Origin: Mauremys mutica
Lineage: Eukaryota; Chordata; Testudines; Geoemydidae
Assembly: GCF_020497125.1 (NCBI RefSeq)
Contig: NC_059082.1
Span: forward strand, 29,348,965-29,412,964
DNA: 64,000 bases
Reading direction: 5' to 3'
Shown here: in pieces, positions 23,136 to 36,454 of the stretch
Position numbering within the stretch: the first letter of the stretch is position 1
How the letters are laid out: each line of letters starts with the position of its first letter
Notes under the pieces: generated by a model
The model's database searches: none
What the model saw: the letters and a program-made list of their open reading frames with translations, nothing else
Told to the model about the DNA's origin: nothing
Translations under genes and position numbers: made by a program

Positions 23136-24001
23136 AGTTGTAGGGACTGAGACTCTTGTTTCTCCATGACAGCAAGTCAAAAGGCTGCAGTGACCACTTT
23201 AAACTTCCTGCTGAAGTTTATGGAACAACTTGTGCTTTTAACACTTGTTCCTCACTCTCCACCTAACTTGCAGTCGTGTCAGAGGGAACAGGAGAGAAGT
23301 CATTGATCTTGAATTCTTCCTCCTTTACTGTGGGGCTAATGATGGGCTGCTGAGCAGTACAAGCCACACTTTGCCAGAAGGGGGTGCTATGAGGGAATGG
23401 CCAGCTTTCCTCGTGCCTACAGCACATCAGGCAGTTGCTAGTTTCTGTCATTCCTAAATTAAGTTGCGGGGAATATAAGAGATGTGCTTGCTTCCCTCCA
23501 ACTAGAGATACGTTGGAGACACAGGAGATATAGCCAGAGGTCAGGTGTAGATAGATGTAAAGGGATGTAAGAAACAGGGATGGGGTGGGATATACAGGTG
23601 GGGACAGATAGATGAGAGAAGAGAACCACAGCGGTGGGTGGGGACTTTGGGGTCACAGACCCCCATGACAATGTCTGGATTACCTTGCAACATCTCTCTC
23701 CCATGCCGGGCCCAGTGTTTCAGTCAACATTAATAATCGCCCTGGAGAGTATCTGATCTCTACCTGGTAGCACTGGAGGTTCAACAGTATGTGGCACATA
23801 CAGCCTTTTTGTGACACTAAGTGGTTTAGCCATAATTTATCTCTAGTGATTTGGAGTCTGATTTGTACAATTACAGTGTAGCCATAGACATACTGGAACT
23901 AGTCTACCCCAAATACTGCAGCCAACTATTTGTTCAGTTTCCAACATGGCTCTTCTGGCATGTGCAAATTGACTGTCCTTGCAACAGAACTACATCTAGT
24001 C
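23136..24001. other. Intergenic sequence, no gene seen
   Basis: Mixed-composition sequence with short open frames on both strands. None of them shows recognisable protein similarity or splice context. Confidence 0.55.
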
Positions 24002-24308
24002 CAGGGGTAGGCAACCTATGGCACGTGTGCCAAAGGCGGCACATGAGCCGATTTTTCAGTGGCACTTACACTGCCCGGGTCCTGTCCACCAGTCCGGAGG
24101 GCTCTGCATTTTAATTTAATTTTAAATGAAGCTTCTTAAACATTTTTAAAACCTTATTTACTTTACATACAACAATAGTTATATATTGTAGACTTATAGA
24201 AAAAGACCTTCTAAAAACGTTGAAATGTATTACTGGCACGCAAAACCTTAAATTAGAGTGAATAAATGAAGACTCGGCACACCACTTCTGAAAGGTTGCC
24301 GACCCCTG
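24002..24308. mobile_element. Complete hAT-type MITE with 8-bp target duplication
   Basis: The ends are CAGGGGTAGGCAACCT and AGGTTGCCGACCCCTG. ATCTAGTC is duplicated exactly at 23994-24001 and 24309-24316, the 8-bp footprint expected of hAT transposition. The interior is AT-rich and non-coding, so movement needed a transposase made elsewhere. Confidence 0.92.
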
Positions 24309-24316
24309 ATCTAGTC

Positions 24317-25164
24317 CTTTGTCTGAGGCATCACAGCAGTTACTCTCCAAGCTCATAGTATTTCAGGACAAGGATATCTATAATCAGCTTTTCCAGTCTT
24401 TCAGATGTGCGCTGCTGTGGTGCTGGCCCACCCCACTCCACTTTCTGCCTGGTGAGTAAGCAGAGGGGGCTTTACTACAACTACTGCTGCTGCAAGAGAA
24501 AAATTTTGACACAAAGCTCAACATCTCTATCTATTGATGAGCTCAGCTGGAATGCCTCTTCTTGAATCAGCCTGAAGGTGACAGCACATGTTTGGTCATC
24601 TGACTTTTTTTTAAATAGGTTTTACCTGTTTTTCTTTTCTCTGCATTGCTGCAAGAATCCTCCTAAGTTTACTGTCACTCTTTTTCCCCTTCTCACTGTT
24701 CTTCTCATCTTCAATGAGGATGTCTGCGTATTCTCATCTTCAATGAGAATGGGGATGAGGATGTCTCATCTTCAATGAGGATGTCTGCAGTTATTTTTAT
24801 GCCAGGCAGCTCTTAAAATGTCTTGAGTTTTTGCTGAAACACCTCAGATACAGATAGGGCTTTTTCTCATTAGAATGCACAGTCATCTGTAATGACTAAA
24901 GAATGTTAAAGGTCATCAAGTTGCTAGATTCTTCATCCAGTTTTGTTCTGGAATCCATTGCTAATAGACTGTAAGGAGTGCTCGCTAACCAAATTCAGTG
25001 GTGGGCTCTGAGAGCTCCATTTGGCCACTAAGAACACTATTGCTTGGCTCAGCGAATATGCAATGCTAAATAAACAACCTAACATGAGACTCTGATGAAG
25101 TGGGGAAGATAGGAGGGGAGTGTGAATATGCAGAAGCTCATCTTGAAGACCTTTTTTTTTTCTT
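24317..25164. other. Intergenic sequence with short tandem repeat
   Basis: No gene is recognisable. A unit beginning CTCATCTTCAATGAG occurs three times between 24703 and 24790. Confidence 0.55.
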
Positions 25165-27727
25165 TTTTTGTAGAGTGGCCTCTACATATTCCCACTTGTG
25201 GGAGTTTAGCAATCAGTGCAATGCCCAGGAAACTGGACTGAGGTATTCTAGGAAAACAGAGCCACCAGAACTGCCAAAACAACCATCAGCTCTGGCTCCA
25301 AGGTCAAGAGTGAATAGAGATGACCGAGCTAACAAGCTTAGTGATTAAGCTATCAATAATTGCATCTTCACAGAGATACAGTGCAGAGAATAATCTAGCC
25401 AATGTTTAAACAGGCTATGAGGATTAAAATTTACAATCTTTTAGTTCATGCTGGAAGGGAACACACCTGGGGTACAGTTTTTGCAATACATCCCAAGCAC
25501 TACAGTGGAGTACTTAGTCTTTTCTGCAGCTCTCACAGCAAAGTAACTACCCCACATCGTTCTATATTCGTACAGCACAGCGCCATTATTCTGATGAAGT
25601 TATTCAAGAAGTGTAAGTCTAAGCTAACAGTCAGGGAGGTCATATCAGATCTACCAATTTAAGAACTGCTCAGATGGGAAAATTTTCAATTCATAAAATT
25701 GATTTAACTGATCAGACTTGTGGTCTTTTAGTCCTCAGTCCCAGCAATCTGGAGTCAAGAGGTTGACCAGAGAAACTCTGAACCTGGGTGGACACTTCCT
25801 GGCTATTGCCACCAACTTGATACCAACTGGATTAACATTTCAAAATCTTAATTCGGTAGAATCAGAGTCAACATATAGAGAACTCCCACTTTTGGTGAAG
25901 GAAAGTAATGCAACTCTGATGTTAGGACTGACTTCTTTGGATAAGAACTATAGAAAAGCAAGTTTCCCCAGTTGACTGTTTACCCCATTTGTAGAACAAG
26001 ATAACACACTTGTGCTATTGCATGAAAACTCTTCAATACATCATCTTTCCCTGGTAGAGGAGATATTGGACCAATCCAATGAGGATACTAAACTTTATAT
26101 CAGGAGATATCCCTGTCAGACCTGGCTACAACAACCCCCTCTTGGTGATCAGTGTAATGCATTCTATCAGAATTCAGAGAACTTTTATTAAGAGGAAAAA
26201 AGCTTACCAAGTCAGAGAAATGGTCACAGCTCCAGAATCTTTATGTACATGAACCTGGGAGTAGATGGAGATGAAGGTGAAGATTCTTTTCTACCTTCTA
26301 GAAGTATTGCTGTAGAGGCTAAGAAGAGGGATAACAAAACTACCTGGAGGACACGTTTTTTCCTGGACTGACAAAATAAGACACATGGAAAATACTGAGA
26401 TATTGTGGCTCAGGTGTTCCATGTGTCAAGTAAAGGTGGTAGTCATGAAGAGCCCTGGTGAGACCTAAGATATAGCCTGGCGTTAAAGCTATCATATAAC
26501 TGCATCAGTAAACAACCTGTCCAGGAAAGTTTGCAGGTCAGGATATATCAAAGCATCAGTGACTACACGTTTTCTAAGTGGGTCTGAGATACCCTTGTTT
26601 GTGAAAACTATTGGGGACGAACCATCTGGACACAGTATTGAGGATCAAGTCTATACACAGTCAAACATCCAACCATTCAGGAAGGACAGTCATGACAGCC
26701 AGGGATTTCACACAACAGTTGCTCTCTACAGAAAGGCCAAAGAATAAGGTACAGTTTTATTGACAAAGATCTTGCTTGACTCCAGTCACTCGTATGTGTA
26801 AAGAGATGTGACCATAGCACTGACGGTGAAGTACCTCTGAAACACTTCTGGAAATTAGAATGTGTCTCTGTCTCTAGAACCAATAAGTGAGTACAATTAA
26901 TCTCAAGGTGTTGGTACAGTCAGACAGCATTTTGGCCAGTATACAAAACCTCACTCACCATTAAGTGTAGGTGATAGATGTCTTGACCCTTGGTATGACT
27001 GCTCCTTCAACAATGGCAGGAATGGAAGTTAGGTTTACGGCAGCCTTCTGAAATGCTGGGTTGACTGCTCCAGTGGACCAGAGTGGACCACTGGATCCAA
27101 GGAAGGCTTTGTAAAGCTAAGGATGGGTGCCCCTAAGTGTTCCTACTACCCATAGAGAGGAGTTGCCAAAGACATTTCCCAATCCTAGACACTATGTACT
27201 CCATGGTGGAGCCAGAACCAGACCTAGAAAGTCTCCTTCCTGGCTTAGAATCAGGATCTAGTTTATGGAGGTACGTAGGTCAGAGCTCAATAATGTTCTA
27301 ATAGTTTTCTTCCTATGAGAGGTTATGCCCATGAATCCATCAGTATATTTGTCAGATCCAGGGAATATCAGAGTGGTTCAATGTACAGCACTAAATCTCA
27401 ATAGGACCTACAGCATTCTATCTTTTCTGCAGAACTTTTGCAATGTACCTTTAGTTCCCTCGGGGGAACGAAAGTATTCCATGTATCTCAAGAGCAAAAA
27501 GAGGCTCTCAAGCTAATAGACAGTCCTTGCCGGAGTATCAACCTGATCCTGTGACACCATAACCTGTTTTTTCCAAAGAAATCTTTGGATCTGTGAGATC
27601 TCAGTATTTATCAAACTGAGGTGGGTATAGTACTGTTCCATCCTGAAAGAACTTCTGACTCAAGCATCAGTTCTTAGCCTGTCAGATCTTCAACATCTGG
27701 GCAGCTACATTTTTACTGGATCATTTA

Positions 27728-27893
27728 CATAAGAATGGTTTGACCCAGCATGGCCAATGGTCCATCTAGCCCAGTGTCTTGTTTTCTGCCAGGGACCAAT
27801 GCCAGACGCTTCAGAGGGAATGAACAGAATAGGGCAATTATCTGATTATCCCGTCATCCACTCCCAGCATTTGGCAGTCGAGGTATAGGGACA
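27728..27893 (-). mobile_element. CR1 3'-end fragment (minus)
   Basis: The block CATAAGAATGG...GGTCCATCTAGCCCAGTGTC matches the 3' end of the CR1 lineage seen complete at 58800-60315. It abuts the plus-strand CR1 that follows. Confidence 0.75.
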
Positions 27894-28690
27894 CCCAAAC
27901 TATGTGGTTGTATCCCTGACCATCTTGGGAAAGACACTTAAGGAAATCGAGGCTCAGGTGATCTTCAGTGGGATTCTGCCTGTTCCTAGAGAAGGGCAAC
28001 AAAGGTGTGACAAGATTATGGTGATCAACAGATGGCTCAGGCAGTGGTGCTGTAAGGAGGGCTTTGGGATGTATGGCCACTGAGAGGCATTCATGGACAG
28101 AGGGACTGTTCTCTCAGAGTGGACTTTATCTGAGTAGGGAGAGAAATAGACTTCTAGGATGGAGGCTGGCACAACTGATTAAGAAAGCTTTAAACTAGGA
28201 ATTTGGGTGAGATGGTTGGGAGATGTCCAGGTAATCTCCACGACAGATTTTAACATTGAGAGGAAAGAAAACGAAGCAAGAAAGGATACTGTCGTGGATA
28301 GGAGAATGGACATACGGAGGAAGGGTACTGTAGATAGAATTCTAATAGGTGATACTGGTGGTAGAACATCTGGGCCTAATTGGGTAAAGAATGTGAGTGA
28401 AGCCAAACAGCAAGAATTAAGATGTTTGTACACCAATGCGAGGAGCCTAGGTAACAAAATGGAGGAACTAGAAGTTAATGGTGCAGGAAGTGAAACTGGA
28501 TAGAGATAACAGAAACATGGTGGAATAGTAGTCATGACTGCAGTACAGGTATTGAAGGGTATGTGCTGTTTAGGAAAGACAGAAATAAAGGCAAAGGTGG
28601 TGGAGTAGCATTGTATATCGATGAGGTAGACTGTAAAGAAATAAGAAGGGATGGAATGGATAAGACAGAGTCTGTCTGGGCAAAAATCAC

Positions 28691-29392
28691 ATGGAGAAAA
28701 AGGCTACTAGAGCCTCCCCTGAGAGAGTGCTTGGAGTGTGCTATAGACTGCTGGGATCTGATCTGGATATGGATAGAGATCTTTTTAATGTTTTTAATGA
28801 TGTAAATACTAATGGGAATTGTGTGATCATGGGAGACTTTAACTTCCCAAATATAGACTGGAGGACAAGTGCTAGTAATAATAATGGGGCTCAGATTTTC
28901 CTAGATGCGATAGCTGATGGATTCCTTCACCAAGTAGTTGCTGAAACAGCAAAAGGGGATGCCATTTTAGATTTGGTTTTGGTGAGTAGTGAGGACAACA
29001 TAGAAGAAATGGTTGTAGGGGACAACCTTGGTTTGAGTGATCATAAGCTAATTCAGTTTAAACTAAATGGAAGGATAAACAAAAATAGATCTGTGACTAG
29101 GGTTTTTGATTTCAAAAGGGCTAACTTTAAAGAATTAAGGAAATTAGTTAGGGAAGTGGATTGGACTGACGAATTTGGGGATCTAAAGGTGAAGGAAGCC
29201 TGGAATTACTTCAAGTCAAAGTTGCAGAAACTATCAGAAGCCTGCATCCCAAGAAAGGGGAAAAAATTCATAGGCAGGAATTGTAGACCAAGCTGGATGA
29301 GCAAGCATCTCAGAGAGATGATTAAGAAAAAGCAGAGAGCCTTCCAAGGAATGGAAGATGGGAGTGATCAGCAAGGAAAACTACCTTATTGA
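28691..29392 (+). pseudogene. CR1 ORF2 endonuclease domain remnant
   Basis: This 233-codon frame encodes the apurinic-like endonuclease that nicks target DNA for CR1. Visible motifs are CVIMGDFNFPNIDW (catalytic GDFN), ILDLVLVSS and GLSDHKLIQF (SDH box). The earlier part of the domain lies in other frames upstream (YTNARSLGNKMEELE at about 28420, GGGVALYIDE at about 28595), so the gene is broken there. It ends in a stop at 29392, before the reverse transcriptase. It is much better preserved than the flanking blocks. Confidence 0.85.
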
Positions 29393-29672
29393 GGTCAGAA
29401 CATGTAGGGATGAAGTTAGAAAGGCCAAAAGCCATGTAGAGCTTTCCCTTTGCAAAGGGAATTAAAACCAATAGTAAAAGGTTCTATAGTCATATAAATA
29501 AGAAAACAAAGAAAGAAGTGGGACTGCTAAACACTGAGGATGGAGTGGAGGTTAAGCATAATCTAGGCATGGCCCAATATCTAAACACTTTGCCTCAGTC
29601 TTTAATTGCTAACATAGCTCCTATCTTTAAGAAAGGGAAAAAAGTGATCCGGGCAACTATCAGCCTGCCAGT

Positions 29673-30366
29673 TTGACATCTGTAGTATGCAAGGTCTTGG
29701 AAAAAATTTTGAAGGAAAAAGTAGTCAAGGACGTTGAGGTCAACGGTAATTGGGACAAAATACAACATGGTTTTACAAAAGGTAGATCGTGCCAAACCAA
29801 CCTGATCTCCTTCTTTGAGAAGGTAACAGATTTTTTTAGACAAAGGAAATGCAGTGGATCTAATTTACCTCGATTTCAGTAAGGCATTTGATATGGTTCC
29901 ACATGGGGAATTATTAGCTAAATTGGAAAAGATGGGGACCAATATGAAAATTGAAAGGTGGATAAGGAACTCATTAAAAGGGAGATTACAACGGGTCGCA
30001 CTGAAAGGTGAATTGTCAGGCTGGAGGGAGGTTACTAGTGGAGTTCCTCAGGGATCCGTTTTGGGACCAATCTTATTTAATCTTTTTATTACTGACCTTG
30101 GCACAAAAAGTGGGAATGTGCTAATAAAGTTTGTGGATGACACAAAGTTGGGAGGTATTGTCAATACAGAGAAGGACCGACATGTCATACAGGAAGATCT
30201 GGATGACCTTGTAAACTGGAGTAATAGTAATAGGATGAAATTTAATAGTGAAAAGTGCAAGGTCATGCATCTAGGGATTAATAACAAGAACTATTGTTAT
30301 AAGCTGGGGAGGCATCAATTGGAAGTAACAGAGGAGAAGGAGGAAGGACCTCAGAGTATTGGTTGA
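29673..30366 (+). pseudogene. CR1 ORF2 reverse transcriptase remnant
   Basis: Two overlapping frames carry the polymerase. The first reads QHGFTKGRSCQTNLISFFEKV (29673-29882). The second reads [35 protein letters not shown] and FVDDTKLGG (29854-30366). The catalytic VDD pair is intact, but a frame shift near 29855 separates finger and palm motifs, and the frame ends at 30366. The enzyme would be inactive as it stands. Confidence 0.88.
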
Positions 30367-30466
30367 TCACAGGATGACTGTGAGCTGCCAATGTGATATG
30401 GCTGTGAAAAAAGCTAATGAGGTCTTGGGATGCATCAGGTGAGGTATTTCCAGTAGAGATAAGGAG

Positions 30467-30817
30467 GTGTTAGTACCGTTATACAAGGCACTGGTGAGAC
30501 CTCCTCTGGAATGCTGTTTGCAGTTCTGGTCTCCCATGTTTAAGAAGGATGAATTCAAACTGGAACAGGTTCAGAGAAGAGCTACTAGGATGATCCGAGG
30601 AATGGAAAACCTGTCATATGAAAAGAGACTGAAAGAGTTTGGCTTGTTTAGCCTAACCAAAAGAAGGCTGAGGGGAGATATGACTGCTCTTTATAAATAT
30701 ATCAGAGGATTAAATATCAGGGAGGGAGAGGAATTATTTAAGCTCAGTACCAATGTGGGCACAAGAACAAATGGATATAAACTGGCTATCAGGAAGATTA
30801 GACTTGAAATTAGATGA
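30467..30817 (+). pseudogene. CR1 ORF2 C-terminal region remnant
   Basis: The frame contains LVPLYKALVRPPLECCLQFWSP, then EQVQRRATRMIRG, YEKRLKEFGLFSLTKRRLRG and DMTALYKYIRG. These are standard for the C-terminal end of CR1 ORF2. It is out of frame with the reverse transcriptase block upstream and lacks a clean start, so it is part of the broken ORF2. Confidence 0.85.
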
Positions 30818-31365
30818 AGGTTTCTAACCATCAGAGGAGTGAAGTTCTGGAGCAGACTTCCAAGGGGAGTAGGGGGGGCAAAAGACATATCTGGCTTCAA
30901 GACTAAGCTTGATAAGTTTATGGAGGGACTGGTATAATGGGATAGCCTAAATTTGGCAATTAATTAGTCTTTGCCTACTAGCGGTAAATATGCCCAATGG
31001 CTTGTGATGGGATGTTAGATGGGGTGGAACCTGCGTTACTACAGAGAATTCTTTCCTGGGTGTCTGGCTGGTGAGTCTTGCCCACATGCTCAGGGTTTAG
31101 CTGATCGCCGTATTTGGGGTCGGGAAGGAATTTTCCTCCAGGGCAGATTGGCAGAAGCCCTGGGGGTTTTTTGCCTTCCCCTGCAGCGTGGAGCATGGGT
31201 CACATGCTGGAAGGTTCTCTGCACCTTGAAGTCTTTAAATCATGATTTGAGGACTTCACTGGCTCAGACGCAGGTTTGATACAGGAGTGGGTGGGTGAGA
31301 TTCTGTGGCCTGCATTGTGCAGGAGGTCAGACTAGATGATCATAATGATCTCTTCTGACCTTTCC

Positions 31366-32604
31366 TCCATTAACTTATCTAATTCTTCATTTTAACCTAG
31401 TTATACTTCTACTGCTTAGAGATGAGCTGGTAGCCCAACAGAATTTTAGATGGTCCTATCCCAAACCAAAGAAACTCTCAGTTCTGGAACCAAAATACTA
31501 AAACACTACCTTGTAAGTGAGAGATGCACCATCCTGGATCTGATCAGAATCGTGTAATTTGTTTCCCCTTTTTACTGTTGTGAGGACCTCCATGCTGGCT
31601 ATGTTGAGCACAAAATCTGCAAGGTGAGCAGCTATGTAACGATGATGGCGTTGGAACTGCAGTTGTGGACTCCACTGATCCGGACAGCTTGAGGATACAA
31701 ATGACTCAACAGTCAAAGGTGTAAGATCATCATACTAGTTGAATCCCAGGTAATCTGATCCCTTCTTGACAATAATGCTTGGTAATCTTTCATGTTTGGT
31801 TGTGTAATCTGGACCATGTTTGGCTGTTAAATCCAGATACAGGCCTGGTTTCTGACTGTGGAACCAGATCCGTGCATGTCAGCCACAAAACTGTATTCAG
31901 CTTTGTTTTTTTTCTTTACTTTTTTTAAATAGGTTTGGATCTGTGCTTGGCTGCCACGTCTAGAGCTGGGACTTACAGCTCCTCAGGTTGTATGGCTCTC
32001 ACATTCAGACTTAACTGCTGGATCCTGATCTGGGGTTTGCAGCTCCCACAATCCATGCTTGGCTATTAGATCCAAGTTCTGCAGATCCAGATCCTTTGGA
32101 AACTGGAGCCAAAGGCCAATGAGCCAGTTTAAGCACATATCTACATCCCTCCTACATCAACCTGGACAGACCCAGAGACCTTGACAGTGAACAGCTTGAG
32201 AAGCCTCCCCCATTGACAGGGATGTGTGAGGTAGCCAAACCCATTCCTGCAGAACAACTTTTGAAGGAGATGTTGGGCTTATTCAGTGCCAGCTTAGGCA
32301 ACTGGGCCCAAGGACCCTTCCCTGTCAGTTAGGCTTTATGAGGAGGTGGTCTTACTTGTACAGAGCCATTCAAAGCCCAGGCTATCTCCTCTTTTCCTTT
32401 GAAAGGAAAAACCCAACTGCTACCTTCAGTTATGACAAGGAACTGAAGGCTGGTGGGGTCACTCTCCCCTCCTTTTTATATTTGCAACATCCTCTAAGAT
32501 GGAATGGGAATGGATGAGCGAGTGACACTGCTTTCCAGAAGGTTCCGGAAGCTTGCAGCACAGACACCTTGGATCCCACAAGTGGGAATATGAAGAGGTT
32601 CCTC
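31366..32604. other. Sequence between CR1 and the inverted DIRS-like end
   Basis: This stretch contains loosely repeated units of the type 'cttggctgttaaatccagat' (31760-32110) and low-complexity text. I treat it as the 5' part of the minus-strand DIRS-like element. No gene is recognisable. Confidence 0.4.
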
Positions 32605-32605
32605 G

Positions 32606-35600
32606 AAGAATCCAAAGTTCCTGCAGCTGCCAGGCTACATACCATGGTTTACGCTACTAGTTGCTGCACTTCAGAGCTTCTGACAAACTGCTGCACTGTA
32701 TTTCATAAGCAGTAAGTGATGTGGTAGGCAGTGGGAGTTGTATGAGATCTTTACTAAGCATCCATAGAAGGCAGGGTTAAATGCTGAGGAGCCTGTGCTT
32801 TTCCATCAGGAGCCTGGCCCAACTTGCATTCCTGAGCCAGTTATCACTCAAACCAAGGTCCCTCATGAAACCTGACTGCCCCATTCCTTCAGTCCCACTC
32901 ATCATACTATGAAAACCATCAGGGGTACAGAAGAGGACTGAGAGAGAGAGAGAAAAGCAGACTTAGGAGGCCTCCAAATTATATTAGGAGCTGCCAGGGA
33001 CAATGGAAGAGAAGGAAAGGAGAAACCTCAGAAGAGAAAGGGGGAAAGGGAGCTTTTTAAGAGAGAGGGTGGAGGGTTATGAGTTGTGGGGCAAAAGGGG
33101 TTTGACAGGACATAAGGTAACAGGAGAAGGAAAGAGTTTGACTCCCAAGGGAGACTCATGAGAGCGAAAAGGAAAGCTAAGGAGGGGAGAGAAGGAGGGC
33201 AGAAGATGAGTTGCTTCAGGCATGTGTTACTAGGTAGAGCAGGCTTCAGCTGTCTAAGACACAAGAGAAGACTCCAAAAAATAATAATAAATAAATAAAA
33301 TAAAAAATAATAGATCCGGTAGCTCTACTTGGCCTCCTCCTAAAAAGCCAACAGGTTTTTGAAGTAGTACGCAAGGCAGCTTACCCTTGTTTACACCTGC
33401 CACAGAACAGGGCTCAGTGCGAGTTCCTCTATACCCACTGCTGTGACCAGTTGCTGACAACAGGTAATTTTCATAACTCAAACTGGGCTTTGCCCTTCCC
33501 CATTATCCAAGGAGGTCCTGATCAGATGCTACAGATTCATTCAGTGCATTCTCTCCCATCTCCCTCACCTAACATTCAGCCTAAGGAGGTGTCTAGTGAA
33601 AGGAGATACTAGAAGTGCTTTGCACTGTTTAGACTGGACATAGTAGATTTCAAGTGAATATTATTGAATTAAGGCAAATTACAGTGCCTATGTAAAGTGG
33701 GGATCACAATTTGTAGGGTCCTCGGTCAAAGCGTGTTGTGCTCTCTTCCTCCCCCTTCATCACAATGCTGACTTGATGCTCAGAATCTCCTGGGTAGCAG
33801 GTAATAACCCCAAGTCTCTCTCCCTTCCAGCTGTTAAAATCTTTATATGCCTTGGCACTTTATCAATTGCCTCTCTCCTATTGATACTCCCTCAGCAAGG
33901 CTTTTGTGTTCACCCATCACCAAATGTAAGGGGGGCACCAATGAACACTGGATAGGGGACGATGAGAGAAAAATCACAAAGACTCAAGAGCAACAAGTGT
34001 TGTTCTGGGAATATATTGCCCACCAATGAGAGCCATGCATTACAGCAAGATTAATGCATCTGCTCCAGAGGCTAGGAGCATTTAAGTTTTATTGCTGGGA
34101 CTGGTGCAGTGATCTGCTCGCCTGCTGCCTAAAGCCAGTACACCTGAAGAGCTCATCTTCTATTTAGAAGTCTTTTCGGAATGCTGCTTATTTCCATGTA
34201 TTCTTCTAAATGTACTTATGTTATATGTAAAAAAATATGCCTTGCATCATTGTAACTCTGAAGCTAGTACTGTGATTCAGTGACAGATGAAATGGTGCCA
34301 TCTTTTGGTTACAGCAAGTATATGGCCCGAGGAAAAAAACTGCAAATTAGCAGTGATTCAGAGGAGAAATGTAGTCATAGTTTTAATTTAGCTGGTTGGT
34401 AAGACCGATAAAATGTTTAAGTAAAGTTCTAGCCCAGGTTCATAAACTATTACTTAAGATCCTAAAATACCTTCTGACCAGCATAGTTAAATATCATTTA
34501 CTTCTACATACACGGTATCTTTCTATTACATCACATTTTACAGCATATCCCTCCCCTTATCAAGCCTTACTCTTTCCTACTTGTCATCCTAATGATAACA
34601 ATACCACTGTTCTAAAAAGGCACCAGTTTCTAACTCCCCTAACAGTAATCACTATGCAGAGAACTTCCTTTTGTTAATCTAATTTTTGTAGTGTTCTATT
34701 CATATACAGTGCACTCCTGCAGCACACCACATATAATGCATTTTCAGGCATCAATATACTACAATAGGGTTCTTTTTCTAAGTCTGTAGTCAAACGGACT
34801 TCAGATAGCCACTTGAGGTGAATAGGCTCTTCATATAAGAGTGTTTTCAAAGTCTGAACTCTCATGATGAGTGGGCATTTAAAACATGTTAGCTAACTGA
34901 TTAATTAGCATATTTTAATGCTATTTAGCCCTCTGCATAGACAGTGATTTTAAAAAACCCTGAGTCCCCAAAGGCAGACCATGACTGTAAGGATCCAAGG
35001 GACTGGAACCGAGGTCTGCAGTGCCTGGAGCAGCTGACAGTCCCATACCACCACAAGGAGGCCAGACAGAGTTGCATCCCAGTGGCACTGTGGAGATTAG
35101 CACCACAGAAAGTACCACCTGAAGGGTCAGAGTGACAGCAGCCCTCTTTAATCTTGGAGGGTGCACCAGGAAGCTGTCTGGGCAAATGCAGATTTCTGGC
35201 TTGCCAGACCCAGCCTCGCTCTCTGATCTGTATACGCAGCCTGACTGACCCAAACTGTTGCCTCCTAACTCTAGCCTGATAGCTACTCCTGATGCTCAGA
35301 CATCGACCTTGGCCTGAATCTTGCCTACTGATTTTGGCTTTTGCAAGCCATTTGACCCAGGCTTGCTGACCACTGCCTTATGGCTACCCCTTGACTCCAT
35401 GGCACCAGCCCAGGAATAAACTGTTAGCCTGGCTGCCTATGCCCTGGTCCCTTACAGTGACTAGTTTGCAAATCCTTAACACATCATTGGCTTTTGGCTG
35501 AATTTTTTAAGCCTGCTTCTAAGGGATTTAGATGCTCAATTTTCACTAAATAGAATTAATGAGGATTGGGCATCCAAATCCCTTAGGTGGCTTTGAATAT

Positions 35601-36454
35601 ATCAGCCTCTGTCTAATTGAGGTGCTAAGTGGTGTTTAAAAAATGAGCTAACGTGTTTTAACACACCACTTATGTTTCTAGTCTAGAAGCCAACAAGTAA
35701 TGCCAAAGGTTTAAAAATGCTTTCAACAAGGTGATCTTACTGCAATTGTGCTAGAAGACCATTATGTAAAAAGCAGGTGGTTTTTTGTTGGGGGGTTGGT
35801 TTTGGGGTTTGTTCTTGTTTTGCTTTTTGCACACAGGAAACAGTAAAAACCTCTACTGGCTAGCTAACAAAATAAAACAAATAGAGATCTTACTAGAGCA
35901 CTTACTGTAAGGGAGGATGCAGTTGTAAAGTCTACTTTAGTGGCTTCTTACCCACATTATATCTCCAGGCCTCACTGGACTAGTGGTCATTTAAAGTGTT
36001 AGCTTTCAAATGTACAAAGATCACCACCTTAGAGACACTGAAATGAAAGTGCAATAGTGCAGGAGAATGGTACTAAACAGTCAGTGAAGGACCTACATAC
36101 TGGAAATTACAGAAGGGGCATCTCAATGAATAAACACCAAGAAATCCAGGCTAATGCATAAGGAGAACTGTTTATTTTGAGTTCTTTCCATTAAGTTAAT
36201 CTATCTGCAAGTGTTCTTTAGTGTGTTTTGTAAAAATGATGGTTATCTGTGCTATTAGATCTTTTCTAAGAGGTAAGGAGAAGCACAATGTACAAATCAT
36301 AGCAAGATAACTGTGTAAATGTTGCATTGCTGACCCACTCCCTTTAGATCAGTAGTGCCAGAGGGAATTGTTCAGCTGCCTTTTTGTGCCCATCAGTGGT
36401 GTGTCACCGAGGGAACTCTAAGATTAAATACTTCTCAGCATTAAGAAGTATATG
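32606..36454. other. Intergenic sequence, no gene seen
   Basis: A purine-rich stretch lies at about 32935-33210, and an A/T simple repeat at 33276-33311. Sequence at about 34920-35456 ends with AATAAA and CCCTTACA and might be an old LTR fragment, but I cannot establish its ends. No host exon is recognised. Confidence 0.5.

Larger units (their letters stand above)
27895..31365 (+). mobile_element. CR1 LINE, 5'-truncated and frame-broken
   Basis: This is a CR1 non-LTR retrotransposon with endonuclease (28370-29392), reverse transcriptase (29640-30370), a C-terminal region (30467-30817) and a 3' UTR ending in the CR1-type tail CAGACTAGATGATCATAATG...TTCTGACC. Sequence between the endonuclease and reverse transcriptase (about 29400-29640) looks shortened, and several frame shifts separate the blocks. 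It lies within the inferred DIRS-like element. Confidence 0.9.
25165..32605 (-). mobile_element. Probable DIRS-type element with inverted ends, split by CR1
   Basis: At 25174-25202 the sequence reads GAGTGGCCTCTACATATTCC then CACTTGTGGG, and its inverse lies at 32571-32600 (CCCACAAGTGGGAATATGAA then GAGG). I recognise this as a terminal repeat of turtle DIRS elements. A TATA-like TTTTTATA (minus strand TATAAAAAGG) near 32475 lies just inside the right-hand end, which suggests minus orientation. No intact coding frame survives, and the CR1 at 27895-31365 accounts for much of the internal length. The end match is clear but short, so the full extent is an inference. Confidence 0.5.

Noticed and set aside
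24703..24790. CRISPR-like spaced repeats
   Set aside because: There are three irregular copies of a CTCATCTTCAATGAG unit without constant spacers, in a vertebrate genome. This is a local tandem duplication.
25100..25975. Series of 82-86-codon plus-strand frames
   Set aside because: They lie within the inferred DIRS-like element, show no motifs, and run against its likely orientation.
28179..28535. 118-codon minus-strand frame
   Set aside because: It is the antisense of CR1 sequence whose plus strand carries recognisable ORF2 text (YTNARSLGNKMEELE).
34920..35456. Possible LTR ending with AATAAA and CCCTTACA
   Set aside because: I could not find matching termini or a target duplication, so it was left as unassigned intergenic sequence.
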